NCBI GenBank assembly: GCA_030725715.1
Contig: JANRFG010000018.1
Location: 152,485 to 216,484, forward strand
DNA: 64,000 nucleotides
Source of the DNA: Opitutales bacterium
Lineage (GTDB): Bacteria > Verrucomicrobiota > Verrucomicrobiia > Opitutales > UBA953
Direction of reading: 5' to 3'
This document shows, in pieces, positions 7,883 through 17,317 of this stretch (position 1 is the stretch's first letter; every line of letters starts with the position of its first letter). A program made the translations under genes and the position numbers. A model generated the notes under the pieces. That model saw only the letters and a list, made by a program, of their open reading frames with translations. It had not been told where the DNA came from and did not search any database.

Positions 7883-8015
7883 GGGGGCGGGGATTCGGGA
7901 CCACGCTGTCACCACGACCAAGCGGACGCAAGCCCCCGGGGAGGACTCGCCTTGCCTTCACTTCACCTCGGGCTTGGATGAGGCCGTCCCCTGAACCCGG
8001 CCTGCCGACGAACCC

Positions 8016-8309
8016 ATGAACCCGGCCCAACTCAAGTCCTCCGCGGAAACCGACGCACAGCCGCCTCGTGGCCTCTCGCGCGAGGCTCAGTCGCTCTGGT
8101 TCATCAAGAAGGGCGACTGGGAGGCGGCCCATGACATCGCCCAGGACATCGAGACTCCCGTCGGCTCCTGGCTCCATGCGCTCCTCCATCTCATCGAAGG
8201 CGACCTCGGCAACGCCCGCTATTGGTTCACCGAAGCCGGCCGGCCCGTGAAGAAGCCCTCGCAGATCGACGAACTCTGGGACGAAATCGCCGCAGTCGTG
8301 CTGAAGTAA
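8016..8309 (+). CDS. Conserved small protein of unknown function
   Basis: A 97-residue soluble protein with two features: LWFIKKGDWEAAHDIAQD and SWLHALLHLIEGDLGNARYWFTEAGR. These read as a helical, TPR-like pair, and I recall similar small proteins in many Gram-negative genomes, but no function is known to me. The ATG at 8016 gives a clean start. The gene lies 44 nt ahead of mfd and may share its transcript. Confidence 0.75.
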   Translation: MNPAQLKSSAETDAQPPRGLSREAQSLWFIKKGDWEAAHDIAQDIETPVGSWLHALLHLIEGDLGNARYWFTEAGRPVKKPSQIDELWDEIAAVVLK

Positions 8310-8353
8310 GGGGTTGGGTTTGACGCATCGGGGCTTCCCGCCTCGATAGCGGC

Positions 8354-11300
8354 ATGTCCGCTCAGCCACGCCGTGCCCTGACCGGCGTGCCTTCGCACGC
8401 CTGGGCGGCCTGCGCCTGTTCGGAAGGCGCCGAGCGACGCGTGATCGTCTTCCTGGCCTCGAACCTCGGCGCGGCGGAGACCTTCGCGGAAGAGACCGCC
8501 CAGCTGCTGACGCTGCTCAACGACGCCCAGCCCGTCGCCCGCACGCTGACCGAGGCCGATGCGGCCGTACCCGCCTTCGAAGCCGACTGCGACCTCCTCG
8601 GCGTCCTCTCGCTCCTGCGCCACGGCGATCATGACGCGAAGCGGCCGCTGCTCATCGCCTGCACGCCCGGCTCGCTCGCCCGCCGCTCGCCCGCCCCCGA
8701 AGCCACGGCCAAGGCCGAGATCGTCGTCCGTAAAGGCGAGAAGCTCGCCCTGCGTGACTTCGCCCAGCGCCTCGCCGAAGACTTCGGCTACGCCCACGAG
8801 GCCCTCTGCGAACAACCCGGCGAATACGCGCTGCGCGGCGGCATCCTCGACGTCTACCCGCTGAACGCGCAGATGCCCGTGCGCATCGACCTCTTCGGCG
8901 ACGTCGTCGAGTCCCTTCGCCCGTTCGACCCCGCGACCCAGCGAAGCGAAGGCGAGGTCGACGGGCTGGTCATCTGCGCGCCGCGGGACGATTCCGGTTC
9001 GGCCCCCGAGGCGCCGTTCTTCCGGCACCTGCCGGCCGACGCCCTCATCATCTCGGTGGACCGCTGCCATGAGGACGTCCTCTGCGCCGAACTCCACTCG
9101 GCCAAGGTCGACGAACTCGTGCTCGAGGAGACCGACGATGCTCCGCCCGGTTATGCGGCGCACGCCCTCGAATCGACGCCCGCCGAATCCCTGCTCATCG
9201 GCTCCGCGACGGACAGCACCGAGACGCGCCCCGCCCTCCTCCGGGCCGCCGCCTCGCTGGCCAAGGACGGGCGTCCTTGCCTGCTGGCGGGCGATACCGA
9301 CGGCTCGGTAGATCGGCTCAACGCCGAGGTCGCCGGCGCCCGGATCCGCGGCTTCGCGCCGCGCATCACCCACGGACGCTTCGGCGGAGGCATCCTCATC
9401 GCCCCGGACAAGCTGCCCGGCCTGCTCAAGGACGGCCTGCTCCTGCTGACCGAACGCGAGCTCTTCGGCCGACGCAAACGTCCGCTCGCCGTCCTGCCGC
9501 GCCGCCGCACCGCCATCCGCGCCGCCGTCGGCCGCGCGCTCGACTTCGGCGAGCTCGCCGACGGCGACGCCCTCGTGCATGCCACGCAAGGCGTCTGCCT
9601 CTTCCGCGGCATCAAGGCCCACGAGCACGACGGACGCACCGAAGATTTCATCGGCCTGGAGTTCGCGCTGAAATCGATGCTGCACCTCCCCGTGCGGGAG
9701 TCGCATCTCCTCACGCGCTACATCGGCATCGGCCGGGCCATCCCGAAGCTCTCCAAGCTCGGCGGAGGTGGCTGGGAGAAGTCGCGCAAAGCCGCCGAGA
9801 AGGCCACCGCGGACCTCGCCGCACAACTGCTGGCCATGCAGGCCGCCCGCTCGACCAAGCCCGGGATCACGCACCCGAAGGACGCGGACAACGCCTGGAT
9901 GGGCGAGTTCGAGCGCTCCTTCCCGCATCGCGAGACGCCGGACCAGACCCGCGCGATCATCGACGTGAAGGCGGACATGGAACGCCCCGCGCCCATGGAC
10001 CGGCTCATCAGCGGCGACGTCGGCTTCGGCAAGACCGAGGTCGCCCTCCGCGCCGCGTTCAAATGCGTCCTCGGCGGACGCCAGGTCGCGATCCTCGCGC
10101 CCACCACCGTCCTCGCGCAGCAGCACTTCGAAAGCTTCAAGGAGCGCCTCGCCCGCTGGCCGGTCTCCGTCGAACTCCTGAGCGGCTACCGCACCGCCAG
10201 GCAGAAGGCCGACGTCCGGGCGCGCGCCGCGGCGGGGACCGTCGACGTCGTCGTCGGCACGCACGCCCTGCTCTCCGACGGCACCAGCTTCGGCCGGCTC
10301 GGCCTCGTCATCATCGACGAGGAACACCGCTTCGGCGTGCGCCACAAGGAACGCCTCAAGGAACTGCGCACCGAAGTGGACGTGCTCGCCATGAGCGCGA
10401 CGCCCATCCCGCGCACGCTCTACCTCGCGCTCGTCGGCGCGCGCGACCTCAGCGTCATCGAGACCCCGCCGCGCGAACGCCTGCCCATCCGCACCATCGT
10501 GCGCAGCTATGACGAGAAGCTCGTCCGCGACGCCGTGAAGGCCGAGCTGGCCCGCGGCGGCCAGGTCTTCTACCTGCACAACCGCGTCGAGACGATCCAG
10601 GCCGTCGCGGAGCGGATCGCCGCGCTCGTGCCCAAGGCGCGCATCGTCGTGGGCCACGGCCAGATGCCGGCCGGGCAGCTCGAGGAAGTCATGTCGGCCT
10701 TCGTCGCCGGCGAATACGACGTGCTCGTCTGCACGACCATCATCGAGACCGGCCTGGACATCCCGAACTGCAACACGCTCATCATCGAAGGCGCCGACCG
10801 GTTCGGCCTGGCGCAGCTCTACCAGCTGCGCGGGCGCGTGGGCCGGTTCAACCGTCAGGCCTACGCCTACCTGTTCCTCCACCGCCATGCCGCGCTGGTC
10901 GGCACGGCGCACCGCCGCCTCTCGGCCATCCGTCAGTACAACCAGCTCGGCGCCGGCTTCCGGATCGCCATGCGCGACCTCGAACTGCGCGGCGCCGGCA
11001 ACATCCTCGGGGCGGCGCAGAGCGGCCACGTCGCGACCGTCGGCTTCGACCTCTACTGCCAGCTCCTCCGCCGGAGCGTCGCCAAGCTCCGCGGCGACAA
11101 AGGCGCGGTCATCGAACGCTGCGAGGTCCGGCTGGACTTCATCGACCACACCCAAGCCGCCCTCGGCACGGAACAGACCAACAGCAGCGACGGCGAGGTG
11201 CCGCTGCTCACCGCCACCCTGCCGTCGGACTGGATCCCCGAGACGCGCCTACGCATCGAGGCCTTCCGCCGGATCGCGCTGGCCCTGGACGCCGCCGAAG

Positions 11301-11587
11301 TGGCCGAACTAAGGACCTCCCTGAAGGACCGTTACGGCCGACTGCCCCCGGAAGCGGACGCCCTGCTCAGCCTGGCGGAGATCCGCTGCCTGGCGGAGGA
11401 TAAATGTGTCGTTTCGGTGACGACCGACGGCGCCGTGCTGCGCTGCCAGCAGGCGCCCGCGGGCCGGCCGCCCGAGCCCATTCTGGTCGGCAACCGGTTT
11501 CCCCGCTTGACCGTGCGAGACCCCCTGCGGAAACTGAAGGAAATCCGCGGCTTCCTCTCACGGCTGCCCGCGCCTCAAGTCCGATGA
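8354..11587 (+). CDS. mfd: Transcription-repair coupling factor Mfd
   Basis: ATP-driven DNA translocase that removes RNA polymerase stalled at lesions and recruits UvrA. The protein has 1077 residues, slightly short for the family because the N-terminal UvrB-homology part is compact. Visible in order: an N-terminal module with GEYALRGGILDVYPLN, an RNA-polymerase-interacting region near LARGKK-like basic residues at 450-540, helicase Walker A GDVGFGKT at 554-561, Walker B DEEH at 655-658, SATPIPRTL, then the TRG region with QLYQLRGRVGR and the C-terminal repression domain. Its stop overlaps the PPIase start by ATGA. Confidence 0.95.
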   Translation: MSAQPRRALTGVPSHAWAACACSEGAERRVIVFLASNLGAAETFAEETAQLLTLLNDAQPVARTLTEADAAVPAFEADCDLLGVLSLLRHGDHDAKRPLLIACTPGSLARRSPAPEATAKAEIVVRKGEKLALRDFAQRLAEDFGYAHEALCEQPGEYALRGGILDVYPLNAQMPVRIDLFGDVVESLRPFDPATQRSEGEVDGLVICAPRDDSGSAPEAPFFRHLPADALIISVDRCHEDVLCAELHSAKVDELVLEETDDAPPGYAAHALESTPAESLLIGSATDSTETRPALLRAAASLAKDGRPCLLAGDTDGSVDRLNAEVAGARIRGFAPRITHGRFGGGILIAPDKLPGLLKDGLLLLTERELFGRRKRPLAVLPRRRTAIRAAVGRALDFGELADGDALVHATQGVCLFRGIKAHEHDGRTEDFIGLEFALKSMLHLPVRESHLLTRYIGIGRAIPKLSKLGGGGWEKSRKAAEKATADLAAQLLAMQAARSTKPGITHPKDADNAWMGEFERSFPHRETPDQTRAIIDVKADMERPAPMDRLISGDVGFGKTEVALRAAFKCVLGGRQVAILAPTTVLAQQHFESFKERLARWPVSVELLSGYRTARQKADVRARAAAGTVDVVVGTHALLSDGTSFGRLGLVIIDEEHRFGVRHKERLKELRTEVDVLAMSATPIPRTLYLALVGARDLSVIETPPRERLPIRTIVRSYDEKLVRDAVKAELARGGQVFYLHNRVETIQAVAERIAALVPKARIVVGHGQMPAGQLEEVMSAFVAGEYDVLVCTTIIETGLDIPNCNTLIIEGADRFGLAQLYQLRGRVGRFNRQAYAYLFLHRHAALVGTAHRRLSAIRQYNQLGAGFRIAMRDLELRGAGNILGAAQSGHVATVGFDLYCQLLRRSVAKLRGDKGAVIERCEVRLDFIDHTQAALGTEQTNSSDGEVPLLTATLPSDWIPETRLRIEAFRRIALALDAAEVAELRTSLKDRYGRLPPEADALLSLAEIRCLAEDKCVVSVTTDGAVLRCQQAPAGRPPEPILVGNRFPRLTVRDPLRKLKEIRGFLSRLPAPQVR

Positions 11588-12663
11588 AAACCTTCCTCCT
11601 CTCCAGCCTGCTCACCCTGACCGCGGCGGCCGCCTGCGCCCAGCTCAAGATGCCTTCGCTCGAGGAAGCCGCCGCCAAGCGCTGGTCCCAGCTGAACTCG
11701 GACCGGATCGCCGCCGACGCGGACGGCCAGGGCATCACCCTTTCCGACATCCGCCGGCAGATCGACCCGATCGTCGGCCAGCTGCGCGCCGCCGCCCGCA
11801 CGGACCTCGAGTTCGAGCAGGCCTTGGGCCAGGCCGCGAAGGAGACGCTCAAGTCGATGACCGAACGTCAGATCGTCATCGCCGAGTTCCGCGCCGGCGG
11901 CACCGACCTGCCGGCGACCTACGTCGAGGCGGACATCGAAGAGACCATCCGACGGGATTTCGGCGGTGACCGCAACCGCTTCGTCGCCTCGCTGCGGGCC
12001 GCCGGCACCACGCCGATCGCCTACCGCAAGACGATCGAGGACCGGATCATCTTCGAATACATGGTGGGCCAGATCCGCCGCGCCGCCTGGGACGTCAACC
12101 CCGGCAAGATCCAGGAGTATTACGACAAGAACAAGGCCGACTTCGCCCGCAAGGAGCAGGTGAAGCTCCGCCAGATCACCATCACGCAGGGCGCCGCCGA
12201 GAAGCCCGAGGAGACCGCCGCGCGGGCGCAGGCCTGGGCCGCGGCGCTGCGGGAGCCGGCCAAGGTCCCCGCGCTGCTCGCCGCCTACAAGATCGGCGGC
12301 AAGCCCCTCGCCGGCAAGGCGACCTTCGCCGACGTGGCCGAACGGATCAGCTCGGATGACTTCGCGGGCAAGGGCGGTGACGCCGGCTGGCGTAACTTCG
12401 AGGACCTCAACCAGACCGTCGTCGGAGCCGTCCGCAAGCTGAAGCCCGGCGAGGTCTCCCCCCCGCTCAAGTTCGACGTCGGCGCCGCGCCCATCTACGT
12501 GATCGTCAGCCCCGAATCCGTGCGCCCGGCGGGCTTCGCCCAGGTGAACGACCCGGAGGTGATGGCGGAGATCGAGACGAAGGTCCGTTCGATCAGCATG
12601 AAGCTCGCGATCCAACGCTGGCTGGAAGACCTGAGCGCCAAGCACTTCGTCCAGCTGCGCTGA
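11584..12663 (+). CDS. Parvulin-type peptidyl-prolyl isomerase, SurA/PrsA-like, exported
   Basis: The ATG at 11584 overlaps the mfd stop (ATGA) and is followed by a signal peptide (MKTFLLSSLLTLTAAAACAQ), so the 359-residue protein is periplasmic. An N-terminal chaperone part (residues about 20-180) precedes a rotamase domain with VKLRQITI, the KGGDAGWRNFEDL signature and LKPGEVSPPLKFD. Such proteins help outer-membrane or exported proteins fold. Coupling to mfd is unusual in function but clear from the overlap. A longer upstream reading frame is just mfd in another frame. Confidence 0.85.
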   Translation: MKTFLLSSLLTLTAAAACAQLKMPSLEEAAAKRWSQLNSDRIAADADGQGITLSDIRRQIDPIVGQLRAAARTDLEFEQALGQAAKETLKSMTERQIVIAEFRAGGTDLPATYVEADIEETIRRDFGGDRNRFVASLRAAGTTPIAYRKTIEDRIIFEYMVGQIRRAAWDVNPGKIQEYYDKNKADFARKEQVKLRQITITQGAAEKPEETAARAQAWAAALREPAKVPALLAAYKIGGKPLAGKATFADVAERISSDDFAGKGGDAGWRNFEDLNQTVVGAVRKLKPGEVSPPLKFDVGAAPIYVIVSPESVRPAGFAQVNDPEVMAEIETKVRSISMKLAIQRWLEDLSAKHFVQLR

Positions 12664-12664
12664 G

Positions 12665-14176
12665 ATGGACTCCGGCCGCCGCGAACCCGTCGCCGTGACC
12701 GGCCGGGCTGCCGCCGCCTACGCGTGCCATGCTTTCCCGCGGCGCAGCGCGGGGGTCCTGCTCCATCCGACCGCCCTGCCGGGCGACGGACCGGTCGGCT
12801 CCTTGGGCGCCGAGGCGCGCCGCTTCGTCGACATCCTCGCCGCCGCCGGCTTCGGCTGGTGGCAGGTCTGCCCGCTCGGGCCGACCGGTTACGGCGATTC
12901 GCCTTACCAGGCGCTCTCCGTCTTCGCCGGCAATCCTTACCTGCTCGACCTCGCCGACCTCGGCGCGCGCAAGCTGCTCACTTCCGAGGAGATCGCCGCG
13001 CTGCGACGCGGGAGCGACGGTCGCACCGACTACGGCCGCCTCTGGAACCAGCTGCGCCCCGCGCTGCAGCTCGCCGCGCGCCGCGGCGCCAAGGTCCTGA
13101 AGCAGAACGCCGCCTTCCGGCGCTTCCGTGAGCAGCAGGCCGGCTGGCTCGGCGCCTGGTGCCGCTTCTCCGCGTTACGCGAAGCGAACGGCTTCACCGC
13201 GCCGGATAAGTGGACGACCGAGGAAGCCCCGGCCGAAGCCGTGGCCGAGGCCGAAGTCCTGCAGTTCCTGTTCGCCGAGCAGTGGAAGGCTCTCCGCGCC
13301 TATGCGCACGACCAAGGCGTCCGTTTCTTCGGCGACGAGCCCATCTACGTCTCCGCCGATGGTTGCGACGCGAAGACCCGCCCGGAGCTATTCCAGCTCG
13401 ACGCGCAAGGCCGGCCGACGGCCGTGGCCGGCGTGCCGCCGGATTACTTCGCCGCGGACGGACAGCTCTGGGGCAATCCGCTGTATGCGTGGGACCGGCA
13501 CGCCGCCGACGGCTTCGCCTGGTGGCAGGCGCGCGTCCGCCACGACCTCGAACTTTTCGACGCGATCCGCATCGACCACTTCCGCGGCATCCATGATTAC
13601 TGGAGCGTCCCCGCCGGCGCGCCCAACGCGCGCGAAGGCAAATGGTGCGACGGACCGGGGCTCGCCTTCACCGGCGCGCTGGCCGGCCTGCCGCTCGTCG
13701 CCGAAGACCTCGGACTGCTCTCCCCCGGCGTCGACGTGCTCCGCAAGGCTTCCGGCCTGCCCGGCATGTCAGTGCTGCAGTTCGGCTTCGGCGGTCCGCC
13801 CGAAGGCAACCCGCACTTCCCCGCGAACATCACCACGGACCGCGTCGTCTACACCGGCACGCATGATAATGACACCGTCGTCGGCTGGCACGCGCAGGCT
13901 TCCGCCGACGAGCGCGCCCGCGTCGAAGGGGTCTTCGGCGCGATGACCGATCCGCACGTCACGCTGGCCGAAGCGGCCTTGGCCTCGCCCGGCGTGGCCG
14001 CGTTCATCCCTGTCCAGGACTTGCTGGGACTCGGCGCCGAAGCCCGCTTCAACACCCCCGGCAATCCGCAAGGCAACTGGGGCTGGCGCATGAGCGACCT
14101 GCAGCTGACCACGCTCGCGGCGATGGCCGGGGCGTGGCGTCAGCGACTGAAGGCCGCCGGCCGGCTCAGCGCGTAA
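12665..14176 (+). CDS. malQ: 4-alpha-glucanotransferase (amylomaltase)
   Basis: GH77 enzyme that transfers alpha-1,4-glucan segments between maltodextrins. The 503-residue length is typical. Catalytic residues are visible: nucleophile D304 in AIRIDHFRG, acid/base E347 in VAEDLG and transition-state stabiliser D401 in GTHDND. Family segments GFGWWQVCPLGPTGYGDSPY and FGDEPIYVSADGCDA are intact. The ATG lies 1 nt after the PPIase stop, so mfd, PPIase and malQ probably form one transcript. No other glycogen or maltodextrin gene is nearby. The end overlaps the ettA end by 11 bp. Confidence 0.95.
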   Translation: MDSGRREPVAVTGRAAAAYACHAFPRRSAGVLLHPTALPGDGPVGSLGAEARRFVDILAAAGFGWWQVCPLGPTGYGDSPYQALSVFAGNPYLLDLADLGARKLLTSEEIAALRRGSDGRTDYGRLWNQLRPALQLAARRGAKVLKQNAAFRRFREQQAGWLGAWCRFSALREANGFTAPDKWTTEEAPAEAVAEAEVLQFLFAEQWKALRAYAHDQGVRFFGDEPIYVSADGCDAKTRPELFQLDAQGRPTAVAGVPPDYFAADGQLWGNPLYAWDRHAADGFAWWQARVRHDLELFDAIRIDHFRGIHDYWSVPAGAPNAREGKWCDGPGLAFTGALAGLPLVAEDLGLLSPGVDVLRKASGLPGMSVLQFGFGGPPEGNPHFPANITTDRVVYTGTHDNDTVVGWHAQASADERARVEGVFGAMTDPHVTLAEAALASPGVAAFIPVQDLLGLGAEARFNTPGNPQGNWGWRMSDLQLTTLAAMAGAWRQRLKAAGRLSA

Positions 14177-15842
14177 GCCGGCGATACTTCGGACGTCGCG
14201 GCGTGTCTGACTCGAGCCCGAGGCGCTTGCGCCGGTCTTCGAGGTAGTCGCCGTAGTTGCCTTCGTGCCAGACCACCGTGCTGTCGTCTTCGAACGCGAG
14301 GATGTGCGTGGCCACGCGGTCGAGGAACCAGCGGTCGTGCGTCACGATGACCGCGCAGCCGGCGAACCCTTCGAGCGCGTCCTCGAGGGCGCGGATCGTG
14401 TTCACGTCGAGGTCGTTGGTCGGCTCGTCGAGCAGGAGCACGTTGGCGCCGGCCTTGATGAGGCGCGCGAGGTGGATGCGGTTGCGTTCGCCGCCGGACA
14501 TCACGCCGACCTTGCGTTGCTGGACGTCGCCCGTGAAGCCGAAGCGGGCCGCGTAGGCGCGGGCCGGGACCATGATCTTGCCGAGGTGGACCATGTCCTG
14601 TCCGTCGGAGATCGCGGACCAGAGCGGCTCATCGGAAGGCAGCGCGTCGCGGGACTGGTCGACGTAGGCGATCTTGACCGATTCGCCGACCGTGAGGGTG
14701 CCCTTGTCCGGCTTCTCCTGGCCCGTGATCATGCGGAAGAGCGTCGTCTTGCCGGCGCCATTGGGGCCGACCACGCCCACGATGCCGCCGGCCGGCAGCG
14801 TGAAGCTGACCTCATCCATCAGGATGCGGTCGCCGTAGCCCTTGGACAGGCCGCGGGCCTCGATGACGGCGCCGCCGAGGCGCGGGCCGGGCGGGATCCA
14901 GATCTCGGCCGCCTTCTCCTGCTGGTTCTGGTCCTGCGTGAGCATCTGCTCGTAGGCGCGCAGACGGGCTTTGTTCTTGGCCACGCGGGCCTTGGGCGAA
15001 GCCGCGGCCCATTCGCGTTCGCGCTCCATCGAGCGGGAACGCGCGGCGGACTGCTTCTCCTCCATCTCGAGGCGCTGCTGCTTCTGCTGGAGCCAGGAGG
15101 AGTAGTTGCCCTTCCAAGGGATGCCGCGGCCGCGGTCGAGCTCGAGGATCCAGCCCGCGACGTTGTCGAGGAAGTAGCGGTCGTGCGTGATCGCGATGAC
15201 CGTGCCTTTATAGCCCTGCAGGTGGCGTTCGAGCCAGGCGACCGTATCGGCGTCGAGGTGATTGGTCGGCTCGTCGAGCAGGAGGATGTCCGGCTCCATG
15301 AGGAGCAGGCGGCAGAGCGCCACGCGGCGCTTCTCGCCGCCCGAGAGCGCGGAGACCACCGCGTCGCCGGGCGGGCAGCGCAGGGCTTCCATCGCCATCT
15401 CGATGCGGGCGTCGAGGTCCCAGCCGCCGCGCGTGTCGAGGATCGTCTGGATCTCGCCTTGGCGGGCCAGGATCTCCTCCTGCTCCTTCGCGTCGTCGGT
15501 CTCCGATACCTTCACGAACGTCTCGTCGTATTCCTCGAGCAGGGCCTTCATCGGACCGGCGGCCTGCATCACGCACTCCTGCACCGTGAGATGCTCGTCG
15601 AGGCGCGGCTCCTGCGCGAGGTAGCCCAGCGTGTAGCCCGGCACCTGGCTGATGGCGCCGTCGAATTCCTTGTCCTCGCCGGCCATGATCTTGAGCAGCG
15701 TGGACTTGCCCGAGCCGTTGAGGCCGAGGACGCCGATCTTGGCCCCGTAGTAGTAGGACAGGGAAATATCGCGGAAAACGGGTTTCTTTTCGAAGTACTT
15801 CGTGACCCCCGTCATCGTGAAGATTACTTTTTCGTCAGCCAT
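14166..15842 (-). CDS. ettA: Energy-dependent translational throttle protein EttA (ABC-F)
   Basis: ABC-F ATPase that binds the ribosomal E site and gates the first elongation step according to ADP/ATP. The 558 residues hold two ATP-binding domains: the first with LGLNGSGKSTLL, LSGGEKRRVALCRLL and LLDEPTNHLD, the second with VGPNGAGKTTLF, MSGGERNRIHLARL and LLDEPTNDLD. The long charged linker between them (about residues 240-320) and the lack of membrane segments mark the ABC-F class, and its length matches EttA. The gene is divergent from nusA. Confidence 0.95.
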   Translation of the reverse strand: MADEKVIFTMTGVTKYFEKKPVFRDISLSYYYGAKIGVLGLNGSGKSTLLKIMAGEDKEFDGAISQVPGYTLGYLAQEPRLDEHLTVQECVMQAAGPMKALLEEYDETFVKVSETDDAKEQEEILARQGEIQTILDTRGGWDLDARIEMAMEALRCPPGDAVVSALSGGEKRRVALCRLLLMEPDILLLDEPTNHLDADTVAWLERHLQGYKGTVIAITHDRYFLDNVAGWILELDRGRGIPWKGNYSSWLQQKQQRLEMEEKQSAARSRSMEREREWAAASPKARVAKNKARLRAYEQMLTQDQNQQEKAAEIWIPPGPRLGGAVIEARGLSKGYGDRILMDEVSFTLPAGGIVGVVGPNGAGKTTLFRMITGQEKPDKGTLTVGESVKIAYVDQSRDALPSDEPLWSAISDGQDMVHLGKIMVPARAYAARFGFTGDVQQRKVGVMSGGERNRIHLARLIKAGANVLLLDEPTNDLDVNTIRALEDALEGFAGCAVIVTHDRWFLDRVATHILAFEDDSTVVWHEGNYGDYLEDRRKRLGLESDTPRRPKYRRLTR

Positions 15843-15909
15843 GCGGATAGGTTCGGAGAAGACCCCCCGGGGGCAAGCGGAACCCTTCGGGCCGGGGGGC
15901 CGAGCGCAC

Positions 15910-15937
15910 TTGACATCCCCCGGTGGGTGGCCAAGGT
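15910..15937 (+). promoter_or_regulatory. Predicted nusA promoter
   Basis: A perfect TTGACA at 15910-15915, a 16-nt spacer and CAAGGT at 15932-15937 resemble the dgkA promoter (TAAGGT after 16 nt). Transcription would begin near 15944, leaving an 84-nt leader before nusA. Confidence 0.5.
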
Positions 15938-15961
15938 AGGCCTCAGTTCACCTTCACCGAG

Positions 15962-15988
15962 GTGGGTCCTGACGGACCCGCTTTTTTT
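15962..15988 (+). terminator. Intrinsic terminator in the nusA leader (putative attenuator)
   Basis: GGGTCC, loop TGAC, GGACCC (extended by a G-C and a U-G pair) is followed directly by seven T residues. It lies after the predicted nusA promoter and 39 nt before the nusA ATG. No plus-strand gene ends just upstream, since the preceding 1.7 kb is ettA on the other strand. A terminator here would therefore act on nusA's own leader. Confidence 0.75.
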
Positions 15989-16027
15989 GTCCCCAAATCA
16001 TTTCACCGAAAACCCGCACCCATCACC

Positions 16028-17275
16028 ATGAGCGTCGATATCAAACCCTTCCTCCAATATCTCGAAAAGGAGAAGAACATCAAAAAAGAAGAGGCCTGCG
16101 CCCTCATCGTCGAGGCCATCAAGTCCTCCGTCGAGAAGTCGGTCATGGCCGGCCAGAACGTCGAGGTGAACGCCGACGCCGTCTCGGGCAAGCTCGACGC
16201 CTGCGTCGTCCTCCGCGTGACCGACTCCGTGTCGGACCCGCTCCAGGAGATCAACCCCGTCGCCGCCTCCCTCATCCAGCCTGACGTCCAGGTCGGCCAG
16301 GAAGTCCGCAAGCCGATCAAGGTCGAGGACCTCGGCCGCATCGCCGCCAAGACCACCCAGCAGCTGCTCAACCAGCGCTTCCGCAAGATCGAGAAGGACC
16401 AGGTCTTCCAGGAGTACAAGGACAAGGTCGGCGACATCGTCACCGGCACCGTCCGGCGCACCGAGCGCGGCAACGTCGTGATCGAACTCGGCACCGCCGA
16501 AGCCGTCCTCACCCACAAGGAGCGCTGCCACGGCGACGAATTCCGCACCGGCGACCGCATCCGCTGCCTCCTGCTCGAGATCCGCGAAGACCCGCAGCGC
16601 GGCCGTGAGTTCGTGCTCTCCCGCGCCAACCCGGCGTTCGTCCGCCGCCTCCTCGAGCTCGAGGTCGCCGAGATCGCCGACAAGACCGTCACCATCGCCG
16701 CCATGGCCCGCGACCCGGGCTACCGCACCAAGATCGCCGTCGACTCCCGCGACCCCAAGGTCGACCCCGTCGGCGCCTGCGTCGGCGCCCGCGGCGCCCG
16801 CGTCCGCAACATCGTCAAGGAACTCGGCGGCGAGAAGATCGACATCATCCGCTACCACGCCGAGCCGCTCAAGCTGCTCGAGGAAGCCATCCGTCCGGCC
16901 AAGCCGCGCAACGTCCGCATCGACGAACGCACCCGCTCCATCTTCTTCGAAGTGGACGAGGACGACATGCGCATCGCCATCGGCAGCAAGGGCCGCAACG
17001 CCCGCCTGACCTCCAAGCTCATGGGCTGGGGCCTCAACATCCAGAAGGCCACGCACGCCGCCGAAAGCTTCGAAGCCAAGGCCGGCGACGCCGCCGTGCG
17101 CATCGCGGAGCAGCTCGGCCTCCCGGCCGAACTCATCGCGAAGTTCGTCGGCCTCGGCATCTCCAGCGTCGAAGCCCTCGAAGGCGCGACCGTCGAAGAC
17201 TTCCAGGAAAGCGGCATCCCGACCGAAGAGGTCGAAGCCGTCCTCGCCGCCTACGCCAAGGGCCGCCGCGCGTAA
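16028..17275 (+). CDS. nusA: Transcription termination/antitermination factor NusA
   Basis: RNA-polymerase-binding factor that promotes pausing and intrinsic termination. The 415-residue product has an N-terminal polymerase-binding domain (MSVDIKPFLQYLEKEKNIKK), an S1 domain (GDIVTGTVRRTERGNVVIEL), two KH domains (VGACVGARGARVRNIVKELGG; RIAIGSKGRNARL in the second) and a single helix-hairpin-helix-like C-terminal module. It lacks the two acidic repeats of the E. coli protein. The ATG at 16028 is the family start. It opens the nusA-infB-rbfA operon; rimP is missing from its usual place upstream. Confidence 0.95.
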   Translation: MSVDIKPFLQYLEKEKNIKKEEACALIVEAIKSSVEKSVMAGQNVEVNADAVSGKLDACVVLRVTDSVSDPLQEINPVAASLIQPDVQVGQEVRKPIKVEDLGRIAAKTTQQLLNQRFRKIEKDQVFQEYKDKVGDIVTGTVRRTERGNVVIELGTAEAVLTHKERCHGDEFRTGDRIRCLLLEIREDPQRGREFVLSRANPAFVRRLLELEVAEIADKTVTIAAMARDPGYRTKIAVDSRDPKVDPVGACVGARGARVRNIVKELGGEKIDIIRYHAEPLKLLEEAIRPAKPRNVRIDERTRSIFFEVDEDDMRIAIGSKGRNARLTSKLMGWGLNIQKATHAAESFEAKAGDAAVRIAEQLGLPAELIAKFVGLGISSVEALEGATVEDFQESGIPTEEVEAVLAAYAKGRRA

Positions 17276-17317
17276 TCCTCCCGCCGTCCACCCTCCCGAC
17301 ACCCTCCGCCCGCGCAC

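Noticed and set aside
8320-8350. TTGACG with a -10 just before the mfd ATG
   Set aside because: The position would fit the leaderless pattern, but no hexamer at 16-19 nt spacing resembles a -10 box well enough to list.
8219-11155. 978-codon open frame antisense to mfd
   Set aside because: It lies entirely across mfd in the opposite frame, has a low-complexity composition (Ala, Asp, Glu, Gly, Val runs) and no domain. High GC3 in the real gene keeps the antisense frame open.
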